Source of the DNA: Anaerolineaceae bacterium
GTDB lineage: Bacteria > Chloroflexota > Anaerolineae > Anaerolineales > Anaerolineaceae
Assembly (NCBI GenBank): GCA_011620445.1
Contig: WOZB01000241.1
Coordinates: 1 to 6,011 of the forward strand
Length of the DNA stretch: 6,011 nucleotides
Direction of reading: 5' to 3'
Made by a program: the position numbers and the translations under genes. The stretch's first letter is position 1, and every line of letters starts with the position of its first letter. The notes under the pieces are model-generated. The model was not told where the DNA came from. It was given only the letters and a program-made list of their open reading frames with translations, and did no database searches. Of this stretch, positions 1 through 5,988 are shown piece by piece.

Positions 1-520
1 CCTGGTCCATTTTGAGTTCACTGGAGCCATCCCAGGTGATCACACAATCCGCTGCTGAGCATTGGCCTGGTCTCACTCTGCTGCCTGGCTGCAGAACGGT
101 AATATCACCAAAGGCATCCACGACCACTGTTCCAGCACCAACCGTCACGGGGATTTGGCTGACCATATTTCCGAATTGTGGGTAATCTGTCAGCAATCCG
201 GAGCCGTTGCCTGAAAGGACGCTTTCAAAGCGGCCATCATTAAGAACGCTTAGGATTGACCGCTGTGAAGCGGTATCACTTCCGCTATATGGATACAGGC
301 TGCCGGGGTCCTCCGCGGTGCAAATATTTATGACCGGCGGGCTAGTGGTTGGGGTTGCTTGTGGGGTGGCGCGGGCTTGTTGCGGCGGCAGTGTTGCGCT
401 TGGGGCAATTGTAGTTGCGGTCGCAGCTGGGTTACAGCCAGCCAGAATTAATGTAATCAGCAGCATAAGGGTTGGCACCAGGTGGGCAAATGGCAATTTC
501 TTCAAATCATTCCTCATCAT
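1..520 (-). CDS. Family-5 solute-binding lipoprotein of an ABC transporter (N-terminal part, cut by window edge)
   Basis: This is the extracytoplasmic substrate-binding part of a peptide/nickel-type ABC importer (SBP_bac_5 family), which would deliver its ligand to a membrane permease. Read from ATG at 520, there is a positively charged N-terminus, a hydrophobic stretch (about residues 14-27) and a lipobox L-A-G-C with the lipidated cysteine at 29. A Thr/Pro/Ala/Gln linker (30-62) follows. The mature domain opens with the family-like phrase EDPGSLYPY (70-78), then a helix ending in VLNDGRF (92-98). Later come a VTV...VVVDAFGDI segment (125-140) and a Cys pair, C154 and C159, that could form a disulfide. 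The frame is open for 173 codons to the left edge, so the C-terminal two thirds and the stop are not visible. A second ATG at 517 is equally possible. The start overlaps the end of rsgA by 14 nt (11 nt from the second ATG). The only purine-rich ribosome site (AGAGGA, 535-540) lies rather far upstream, so coupling to rsgA translation is likely. The ligand cannot be predicted. Confidence 0.85.
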   Translation of the reverse strand, partial: MMRNDLKKLPFAHLVPTLMLLITLILAGCNPAATATTIAPSATLPPQQARATPQATPTTSPPVINICTAEDPGSLYPYSGSDTASQRSILSVLNDGRFESVLSGNGSGLLTDYPQFGNMVSQIPVTVGAGTVVVDAFGDITVLQPGSRVRPGQCSAADCVITWDGSSELKMDQ

Positions 521-1460
521 AAAACAGGGAGAGATCCTCTTCCAGACTGCGTTTATCACCAAATCGCAGCCTCAAATAAGAATCATAACGCGATTGGGCA
601 ATCTGACCAGCGTCAACCGCCTTGCGGACGGCGCACCCTGGTTCGTGGCTGTGCGTGCAATCGCTAAACTGGCAGGCGGCCACCAGGGGAGCAATTTCAC
701 GGAAGTAGGCATCCAACTCTTCTTCGCTGATGTCCCAAAGTGCCAGTGTGCGCATACCCGGGGTATCAGCCAGCCAACCGCCGCCTTCGAGCGGGTAAAG
801 TTGGCGCACCTGGGTGGTATGCCGCCCTTTACCCTGAGCACCTGCGCCTACATCACCAACCAGCAGATGTAAGTCTGGCAGGATATTCTGCAGAAGTGAG
901 GTTTTTCCTACGCCAGAGGGGCCGGCGAAGCTGGAAATCTTACCGGGGAGGAAAGATTTGAGTTTTTCAATGCCCTCATTCGATTTGGAGGAAGTATAGA
1001 TAACCGGGTAAGCAAGTTTTTCGTAAATCCCGAAAATAGATTCAGCAAAGGCCTGCGAGGTCAGATCCAACTTGGTGACCACGATAACGGCGGGGATGTG
1101 CGCCCTTTCTGCAACGATAAGAAAGCGATCCAACATCCGTAAATGCGGTTCAGGTTGCATACAGGCAAAAACGATCAGGATTTGGTCAGCATTAGCCAGG
1201 ATAACCTGTTGATAGCTGTAATTTACTCCGGAAAGCGCTCTCGAGAGCACCGATGTTCGCGGTTGGACCTTGACAATCGTCCCCGTCAGGTCGGGTTGAC
1301 CTTCAATCAGCACCCGGTCGCCCACGGCAGCCAGGTCCCCGCTGGCTCTGCCTCTGCGCAGTTTACCGCGCACTCGGCAGGTGTAATCCCCGCTCTCCGT
1401 ATGGACAGTCATAAAACCTGCCTGAGAGCGGATAATCAAACCTGGTAGCAATTCTGTCAT
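507..1460 (-). CDS. rsgA: Small ribosomal subunit biogenesis GTPase RsgA
   Basis: RsgA (YjeQ) is a circularly permuted GTPase that acts late in 30S subunit maturation and releases assembly factors on GTP hydrolysis. All family parts are present in its 317 residues. An N-terminal OB-fold covers about 5-70. The permuted G domain follows in the order G4 TKLD (129-132), G5 TSS (156-158), G1 GPSGVGKTS (180-188), G2 region GRHTT (212-216) and G3 DTPG (232-235). The C-terminal zinc site is C263, C268, H270 and C276, with the family's C-x4-C-x-H-x5-C spacing. Length is normal and no key residue is missing. The ATG lies 26 nt after the stop of the PBP gene. The nearest ribosome-site candidate is GGGGCAGG (1471-1478), ending 10 nt before the ATG, which is only a moderate fit. 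The last codons overlap the start of the solute-binding lipoprotein gene. Family assignment is secure. Confidence 0.97.
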   Translation of the reverse strand: MTELLPGLIIRSQAGFMTVHTESGDYTCRVRGKLRRGRASGDLAAVGDRVLIEGQPDLTGTIVKVQPRTSVLSRALSGVNYSYQQVILANADQILIVFACMQPEPHLRMLDRFLIVAERAHIPAVIVVTKLDLTSQAFAESIFGIYEKLAYPVIYTSSKSNEGIEKLKSFLPGKISSFAGPSGVGKTSLLQNILPDLHLLVGDVGAGAQGKGRHTTQVRQLYPLEGGGWLADTPGMRTLALWDISEEELDAYFREIAPLVAACQFSDCTHSHEPGCAVRKAVDAGQIAQSRYDSYLRLRFGDKRSLEEDLSLFYDEE

Positions 1461-1486
1461 GGAAGCCGAGCCTGCCCCTAAAAGGC

Positions 1487-3679
1487 TTATTCCGTGGTCG
1501 TTTCGGGTTGATAAAGGTGGTAAGGACGGTCTTCCCAGGGCATCAGGTAACCAGAAATATTGTAGTTATTGAAATAGAGTTCCACAGCCCTGCGGAAGAG
1601 TGGGGCCGCCATCTGGGAACCTTCGCCGGCGTTTTCAAGCACAACCGCTATCGCGATATCCGGCCGGTTGGGGTCGTTCAGCCAGGTGTAGCCGCCAAAC
1701 CAGGCATGCGAGTCACCCAGCGGGTTTTCTGCTGTGCCAGTCTTGCCAGCAATATTGATATTCATGGTCCGCGTAACATCAATGGCGGTGCCATCTTTAT
1801 CCGCCACGACCCATACCATGGCTTGCTGGATTGAATTTAAATTTTCTTCGGTGACTGGAAGGGTGCCATTTGGTGTTGGAGTAAACGTATAAATGGGAGT
1901 GGTACCATCCACGGGAACAATTTTTTCAACCAAAGTGGGCTTGAAAAGGGTACCGCCATTGCCGATGGCAGCTATGTAGCGGACCACTTGGATCGGTGAG
2001 GCCTGAAGTTGACTCTGGCCGATGGCCAGCTGAACGTTATCGGTAACTGCCTGAGGTTCTGGCAGATTGCCAGCATCTTCAGCGATCTCAATTCCCGTCC
2101 TCTCGCCCAAACCAAAACCTTTGGCTTCGTCATAGATGGAAGTGGTGTAACCATCATCCCAAAGCACCTTGCCAATGTGCCAGAACCAGGGGTTGCAGGA
2201 GCGCATCAGCCCCTCTTGCAAGGTCAGGTTGCCGGATGGCGGCATGTCATGTTGCCAGGTCCAGTCGTAGAGTCTCCAACCCTCAAGCTCAGTCCAATCG
2301 CTGCCGCAATAATAACTTGAATCTTTTTGGAAGACACCCGTTTGCAGTGCTGCCGCCATCGTGATGGGCTTGAAGACCGAACCTAGCGGGTAAACACCTT
2401 GAGTGGCGCGGTTAAGCAGTGGTTTGGCAGGGTCATTGAATACCCGGGTCAGATCGCTGCTGTTCTCATTGGTGGGTTCAAAAATATTGGGGTTGAAGGG
2501 TGGGTTGGATACGATCGCCAGGATACGGCCGGTATCACGCTCCATCACTACCATAGCCCCCCGAAATTCGCCCATCGAATTCTGCAAAAGATATTGCAGG
2601 CGGGCATCCAGGGTGGTGGTAATGGAATTGGCGGGTGCCGATTCTTTTTGGGCAAGCATGGTAACAGTTTTTCCGGCCGGATCCTTTACGTAAAGGGTTG
2701 CGCCATGTTCACCAGCAAGATAGCGTTCACCCCAAAGCTCCAGGCCGCTCTTGCCAATTTTTTCATCTCCCCGGTAGCCAAGGCGTTTATAGTACTCAAG
2801 ATCCTCCGCAAAGATCGGTTGGACGTAACCCACAGCATGCGGAGCAAGACCGTTATCCACATAGTAACGCGCCTTAAAGGAGTCAACCACAATTCCGCCA
2901 AATGAATTCAGTTGGCCGGAATATTTCTGGGCTTCCTCAGCAGACACGTCTCCGATGGCGATGTACCAATCCGGGTTGGCATTTTCATACATAGCCTTGA
3001 TGTTGTCGCTGTCATAGCCGGTGAGTGTTGAAAGCAAACTGAGCATTTCACCCTCAGTTTCGGCATCAATACGGCCGGGTACAACACCCAACGAAACCGC
3101 TTCATTTTGTGAAACCAGGGCATAGCCCTTGCTGTCGTAAATATTTCCCCGACCTGGCACCTGGTAATCCACATATAGGGTGTTGCCATCCTTTAGCTCG
3201 TTCATCAGCATACCGTCGTTCCATTTGACCTTCCAGCCATCGCTTTCGAAGACCATATCCATCAGCGAATCGCGTTCAAGATTGCCAAAAAGGTTGGTTG
3301 CGTATTTGATCTTTAGGGCAACCTGGGCAGAGACGCCCGGGCTGACAATGCTTGAAAGTTGATCAATCTCCATAGCCTTCAGGGTCATGGCATCGTAAGC
3401 ATTGCGGTGACGCTGCTCAAAAGCTTCTTCAGTGAGATTGTTCCTCGTTTCCTGGCTGAGCATGTTGTAAAGATCTGCATAATGCTCGGCTTTCCAGGCG
3501 GCCAGATATGTGCGCACAACCTCATCCACCTCAGCATACTTCGAACTCACTTCAACGATGGGCGTTGGCAGCGCGGTCGGAATAACTTCTGTTGGGGTAG
3601 ATTCCGGAGTGGGCGTCGTTTTAGTACATGCTCCCAGAAGGAACATCACAGCCAGAAGCACGAGTAAAGGCTTTTTCAT
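1487..3679 (-). CDS. MecA-like class B penicillin-binding protein, lipid-anchored (peptidoglycan D,D-transpeptidase)
   Basis: This is a peptidoglycan transpeptidase that cross-links stem peptides outside the membrane. Numbering is from the ATG at 3679 (730 residues). The N-terminus MKKPLLVLLAVMFLLGAC is a lipoprotein signal with lipidation expected at C18, followed by a Thr/Pro/Glu linker to about 44. An NTF2-like MecA N-terminal domain (about 47-161) and a PBP dimerisation domain (about 169-336, opening with the typical RGNIYD at 177-182) come next. The transpeptidase domain (about 371-701) has all three catalytic motifs: S434-V-F-K437, S494-C-N496 and K646-T-G648. It therefore looks active. 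I chose the ATG at 3679 because GAGG sits 6 nt ahead of it and the signal peptide then begins in standard form. An in-frame ATG at 3691, inside the end of maf, would add four residues but has no ribosome site. The start follows the maf stop as TGA-A-ATG, suggesting coupled translation. MecA-like architecture alone does not show beta-lactam resistance, and a housekeeping elongation or division PBP is equally possible. Confidence 0.93.
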   Translation of the reverse strand: MKKPLLVLLAVMFLLGACTKTTPTPESTPTEVIPTALPTPIVEVSSKYAEVDEVVRTYLAAWKAEHYADLYNMLSQETRNNLTEEAFEQRHRNAYDAMTLKAMEIDQLSSIVSPGVSAQVALKIKYATNLFGNLERDSLMDMVFESDGWKVKWNDGMLMNELKDGNTLYVDYQVPGRGNIYDSKGYALVSQNEAVSLGVVPGRIDAETEGEMLSLLSTLTGYDSDNIKAMYENANPDWYIAIGDVSAEEAQKYSGQLNSFGGIVVDSFKARYYVDNGLAPHAVGYVQPIFAEDLEYYKRLGYRGDEKIGKSGLELWGERYLAGEHGATLYVKDPAGKTVTMLAQKESAPANSITTTLDARLQYLLQNSMGEFRGAMVVMERDTGRILAIVSNPPFNPNIFEPTNENSSDLTRVFNDPAKPLLNRATQGVYPLGSVFKPITMAAALQTGVFQKDSSYYCGSDWTELEGWRLYDWTWQHDMPPSGNLTLQEGLMRSCNPWFWHIGKVLWDDGYTTSIYDEAKGFGLGERTGIEIAEDAGNLPEPQAVTDNVQLAIGQSQLQASPIQVVRYIAAIGNGGTLFKPTLVEKIVPVDGTTPIYTFTPTPNGTLPVTEENLNSIQQAMVWVVADKDGTAIDVTRTMNINIAGKTGTAENPLGDSHAWFGGYTWLNDPNRPDIAIAVVLENAGEGSQMAAPLFRRAVELYFNNYNISGYLMPWEDRPYHLYQPETTTE

Positions 3680-3680
3680 T

Positions 3681-4331
3681 TCAGGCCTCATTCAATATTT
3701 CAGCAAAGACCGGGCACTGGATCCCCAGGTAATCCTGACAGCGGTCAGCAATACCTGGTTTAGGTCCCAGCTCAGTTTGCTGCATCATTTTATAAAGGTG
3801 GCAAAGCGGCAGCCCCATAACGTTCGCCCAACAACCATGAAGGCTGCGAACTGGATGAAAGTCAGCATCTTGAATGGCATATCCACCCGCTTTATCCATT
3901 GGGCTGTTGCTTTGGATGTAGGTTTCAATTTCCTGGTCGCTATAATCGCGCATAGTTACAAGGCTTTGGCAATGCGTGCGGTGTGAAATTCCGTTTTGGC
4001 ACAGGTTCAGTGCCGTGAAAACCTGGTGGTCTTTTGCGCGTAAAGCTTTAAGGATTTCCTCTGCTTCTGAAAAGCTTCTTGGTTTTCCAATCACGCGGCC
4101 GTCTTGCTCTACAATGGTATCCGCTGAAAGTACCCACAAGCCGCCTTCTTGCGCGCAGGTCTTGCCTTTTTCGCTTGCCATTCTCCTGACGTAATCAAGC
4201 GGTTCCTCCCCAGTGTGCACAGACTCATCACTCTGCCCGGCCTGGACCTTAAAGGGCAATCCGAGCAGGCTTAAGAGTTCTTTTCGACGAGGAGAACCGG
4301 AAGCTAATATGAGATTAAATTCAGAAGGCAC
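3681..4331 (-). CDS. maf: Maf family nucleoside triphosphate pyrophosphatase (dTTP/UTP-type by sequence)
   Basis: Maf enzymes hydrolyse non-canonical or excess nucleoside triphosphates to monophosphate and pyrophosphate in the cytoplasm, and in some bacteria they affect septum formation. Counting from the GTG at 4331 (216 residues), the N-terminus carries LILASGSPRRKELL with the phosphate-binding S13-P-R-R16. The conserved S-A-D71-T and G-K83-P follow. K147-A-G-G-Y-A-I-Q and the closing GLPL (173-176) complete the fold. The KAGGYAIQ wording fits the dTTP/UTP (YhdE-like) branch better than the m7GTP (YceF-like) branch, although the usual Gly after IQ is Asp here. A tail of about 30 residues (186-216) with C198 and C206 extends beyond the usual Maf end. 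The start is uncertain. The open frame begins at a TTG (4355), directly after an in-frame TAA, but the GTG gives the usual short Maf N-terminus. Neither has a good ribosome site. The gene ends just before the PBP start. Confidence 0.93.
   Translation of the reverse strand: MPSEFNLILASGSPRRKELLSLLGLPFKVQAGQSDESVHTGEEPLDYVRRMASEKGKTCAQEGGLWVLSADTIVEQDGRVIGKPRSFSEAEEILKALRAKDHQVFTALNLCQNGISHRTHCQSLVTMRDYSDQEIETYIQSNSPMDKAGGYAIQDADFHPVRSLHGCWANVMGLPLCHLYKMMQQTELGPKPGIADRCQDYLGIQCPVFAEILNEA
3686..3689 (-). promoter_or_regulatory. Ribosome binding site for the penicillin-binding protein, inside the end of maf
   Basis: GAGG lies within the last codons of maf, 6 nt before the ATG at 3679. It favours that start over the in-frame ATG at 3691, which has nothing comparable upstream. 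Because the site is inside maf, ribosomes finishing maf at the TGA (3681-3683) could restart one base later. Confidence 0.7.
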
Positions 4332-4377
4332 GGCTGAAATTCTAACATGATTCAATTATCGGGTTTTATGCTTGGAT

Positions 4378-5292
4378 TTAGTGTTTGACTTGAAAAATGT
4401 CAAAATCGCGAGCCAGGATGGCATTCGGGAAAATCGCCTGGGCTTCAGCGTTGACGTCCTCGTCCTTGTAACGGCGTGAGACATGAGTCATCACTAGCTT
4501 GCCAACCCCCGCTTCAGCAGCCAGACGGGCAACGCTTTCAGCCGTAGCATGGCCAAATTCGGCTGCCAACTGGGCTTCTTCATTTAAGTAGGTGGCTTCA
4601 ATCACCAAGGTGTCTGCCCCACGCACAAAATCCAACAATTTTTCCGGCCGGCCCACATCACCCACCACCACCAGGCAGGTGCCGGGTCTTTCTTCTCCAA
4701 GCACATCATCCGGGTCGATCAAGCGTCCATCCGGTAATGTGGCAAAGTTGCCATCCACCAGGCTTTGCCGCCATGGCCCGGATGGTATGCCCAGAGCAGC
4801 AGCCTTTTCAGGCAGAAAAGGACGGCGCGCTAATTCTTCAAAACGGAAACCCAGGGAACTGGAACCGCGATGGTCTACTGGAAAAGCAGAAATGTGAAAA
4901 CCATCAGCCTGGAAAATCAGGCCGGGTGAAATATCCAGCATATTGATGGCCATGGGAGGTTTGCCACCGCGCAAGACGACGCCTGTAACCAGATCTTCTA
5001 CACGTTCCATCGTGTGCGAACTGCCGTAGATGTTGACTTCATCGATGGCTTCCCAGCGCATAAAGGTGGAAAGCAAGCCAGCCAGGCCCAGAATGTGGTC
5101 CAGATGGCCGTGGGTAAGCAGAATGTGTTTGAGATGCTTGAAGCCAACCCCGGATTTTAGGATCTGCCTTTGGGTACCTTCCCCGCAATCCACCATGAAA
5201 CGGTGTTCATCATGCTTGACGATGAGCGAAGAAAGCCCCCGCTTGGTGGAGGGGGCTGAAGCAGAAGTCCCTAAAAAGACCAATTCAAACAA
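4378..5292 (-). CDS. rnz: Ribonuclease Z (tRNA 3' processing endonuclease)
   Basis: RNase Z is a zinc-dependent metallo-beta-lactamase-fold endonuclease that removes 3' trailers from tRNA precursors in the cytoplasm. The 304 residues match the short bacterial form in length. It opens with FELVFLGTSASAPS, then D35-C-G-E-G-T. The metal-binding motif is H61-G-H63-L-D65-H66. Further ligands or catalytic residues are H141, D212 (in VVVGDVGRP), H248 (in FGHATA) and H270 (in MTHVSRRY). The tRNA-binding arm is recognisable at about 155-180, with LGIPSGPW at 167-174. The start codon is TTG at 5292. It is supported because an AAGGA ribosome site lies 6 nt upstream and because the family begins just before the FLGT strand. 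The gene starts 20 nt after the upstream 68-codon gene. No residue expected for activity is missing. Other metallo-hydrolases of this fold lack the tRNA-binding arm, so the assignment is firm. Confidence 0.96.
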   Translation of the reverse strand: MFELVFLGTSASAPSTKRGLSSLIVKHDEHRFMVDCGEGTQRQILKSGVGFKHLKHILLTHGHLDHILGLAGLLSTFMRWEAIDEVNIYGSSHTMERVEDLVTGVVLRGGKPPMAINMLDISPGLIFQADGFHISAFPVDHRGSSSLGFRFEELARRPFLPEKAAALGIPSGPWRQSLVDGNFATLPDGRLIDPDDVLGEERPGTCLVVVGDVGRPEKLLDFVRGADTLVIEATYLNEEAQLAAEFGHATAESVARLAAEAGVGKLVMTHVSRRYKDEDVNAEAQAIFPNAILARDFDIFQVKH

Positions 5293-5298
5293 AGCAAT

Positions 5299-5303
5299 TC
5301 CTT
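5299..5303 (-). promoter_or_regulatory. Ribosome binding site that fixes the TTG start of rnz
   Basis: AAGGA is placed 6 nt ahead of the TTG at 5292. Good spacing and sequence make this the deciding evidence for a non-ATG start of ribonuclease Z. Confidence 0.8.
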
Positions 5304-5312
5304 AACAGAGGT

Positions 5313-5519
5313 CTAGCCGCGATCTTTACTGACTTTTGAAAGCTGTTTAAAAACTCCGAGCGTGGTGAGCCCCAATTTCAAACCCTGGGAAGCAGTGATG
5401 GGCAATTGGCTATTGGCGCTTTCAGATTCTCTGATAAATGACTCTGCCATCCTATAACCCAGGAATGCGCCAAATGCTGATCCAAGAATTAATGTTATGA
5501 CTTTGACGTTTTTGTTCAT
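5313..5519 (-). CDS. Small single-helix membrane protein of unknown function
   Basis: I do not recognise this 68-residue protein. It has a short basic N-terminus (MNKNVK), one hydrophobic, glycine-containing helix at about residues 7-24 (ITLILGSAFGAFLGYRMA), a short charged stretch (RESES, 30-34), and a C-terminal part with a second mildly hydrophobic or amphipathic segment (about 46-60) ending in basic residues. The helix resembles the Gly-rich N-terminal helix of YtxH-like small proteins, but that is only a resemblance. It is probably real. AAGGA lies 4 nt before the ATG, the gene fits between two neighbours with gaps of 7 and 20 nt, and it shares their strand. It sits directly downstream of the larger membrane protein, so the two may be made together and could act together at the membrane. 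The context with rnz and maf does not define a function. Confidence 0.78.
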   Translation of the reverse strand: MNKNVKVITLILGSAFGAFLGYRMAESFIRESESANSQLPITASQGLKLGLTTLGVFKQLSKVSKDRG

Positions 5520-5523
5520 CTTG

Positions 5524-5528
5524 TCCTT
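5524..5528 (-). promoter_or_regulatory. Ribosome binding site for the 68-residue membrane protein
   Basis: AAGGA is 4 nt before the ATG at 5519 and overlaps the TAA stop of the upstream membrane protein gene (5527-5529). This supports the reality and start of the small gene and suggests linked translation. Confidence 0.7.
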
Positions 5529-5976
5529 ATCTTAGTCTCGCCTTGAGACTTTTGAAAATTTGTTTTATTTGAGCGGAAACTGAGGCAACTTTTATGCTCG
5601 GCTGGGCCGCCTGGTTGCTTACTTTATGAGAACCTATTTGAATGCGATGCAGAAAATCCAGGATCGTAGCGCTTAAGCCGGGTAATTTGTTTCCGATCGC
5701 GTTAACCCCAATTGCCAGGCCAATCAGGATGGCCAACCAGATGAGTAAAACCAATAAATGCGGTAGGATGACAAAAATGGCAGCAGCAGCGCCAAAGCTG
5801 GTGAGATTATCGCCAAAACCACCCGAAAAGATGATAAGCAAGACAAGAAAAACCACCAGGAGCACCGAAGCAAGGAGGACAGGAAAAGTAATATGCCAAA
5901 AAGATTCTTTGCGATGCACCTGCAGGCTATAAGGCTCTTTGGGTGTTGATTTTACCGCCGAGTTATCCTGATCCAT
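5527..5976 (-). CDS. Two-helix membrane protein of unknown function
   Basis: I do not recognise this 149-residue protein. It has a polar N-terminal part (1-28), a strongly hydrophobic first helix (about 29-51) and a short SGGFGDNLTS turn. A second long hydrophobic segment (about 63-91) follows, and then a basic, Ser/Ala/Lys-rich C-terminal tail ending in KSLKARLR. By the positive-inside rule, the basic tail and the HRK near residue 21 put both ends in the cytoplasm. No catalytic motif is visible. It is the first gene of the run. Its ATG has no Shine-Dalgarno sequence; instead an AT-rich segment with a possible -10 element lies immediately upstream. It ends 7 nt before the small membrane protein gene, whose ribosome site overlaps its stop codon. 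The open frame, same-strand packing and clean membrane pattern support a real gene. A database family of unknown function may cover it. Confidence 0.8.
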   Translation of the reverse strand: MDQDNSAVKSTPKEPYSLQVHRKESFWHITFPVLLASVLLVVFLVLLIIFSGGFGDNLTSFGAAAAIFVILPHLLVLLIWLAILIGLAIGVNAIGNKLPGLSATILDFLHRIQIGSHKVSNQAAQPSIKVASVSAQIKQIFKSLKARLR

Positions 5977-5982
5977 TTTTTA

Positions 5983-5988
5983 ATTTTA
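5983..5988 (-). promoter_or_regulatory. Candidate extended -10 promoter element for the whole run
   Basis: Read on the minus strand, TGCTAAAAT ends at 5983. This is a TG-n extension followed by TAAAAT, one base off the TATAAT consensus. Only 6 nt separate it from the ATG of the first gene, so transcription would start at or very near the start codon and give a leaderless or nearly leaderless message. That agrees with the missing ribosome site there. No good -35 is visible in the few bases left (6006-6011). An AT-rich accident, or a promoter further right outside the window, remains possible. Confidence 0.4.

Noticed and set aside
207..872. A 221-codon open frame on the plus strand
   Set aside because: It lies antisense across rsgA and the start of the solute-binding lipoprotein, both of which have clear family motifs. 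Its translation shows no recognisable domain and no supporting ribosome site.
1237..1248. Perfect 12-bp palindrome GCTCTCGAGAGC
   Set aside because: It sits inside rsgA, encoding the conserved SRALSG region, has no spacer, and occurs once. It is explained by codon choice and is not near a start, so I do not call it an operator.
2399..2905. A 168-codon open frame on the plus strand
   Set aside because: It is antisense to the dimerisation and transpeptidase regions of the PBP gene. It is a shadow of a strongly conserved coding sequence.
1487..3679. Reading the PBP as a beta-lactam resistance gene because of its MecA-like N-terminal domain
   Set aside because: NTF2-like/MecA_N domains occur in many housekeeping PBPs. 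There are no neighbouring regulators (mecR/blaR-type) or mobile-element signs here.
3510..3986. A 158-codon open frame on the plus strand
   Set aside because: It spans the PBP/maf junction in antisense, overlapping real coding sequence of two genes, and shows no motif.
4592..4897. A 101-codon plus-strand open frame rich in Ser, Pro and Arg
   Set aside because: It is antisense to the conserved core of ribonuclease Z. The composition is typical of a shadow frame.
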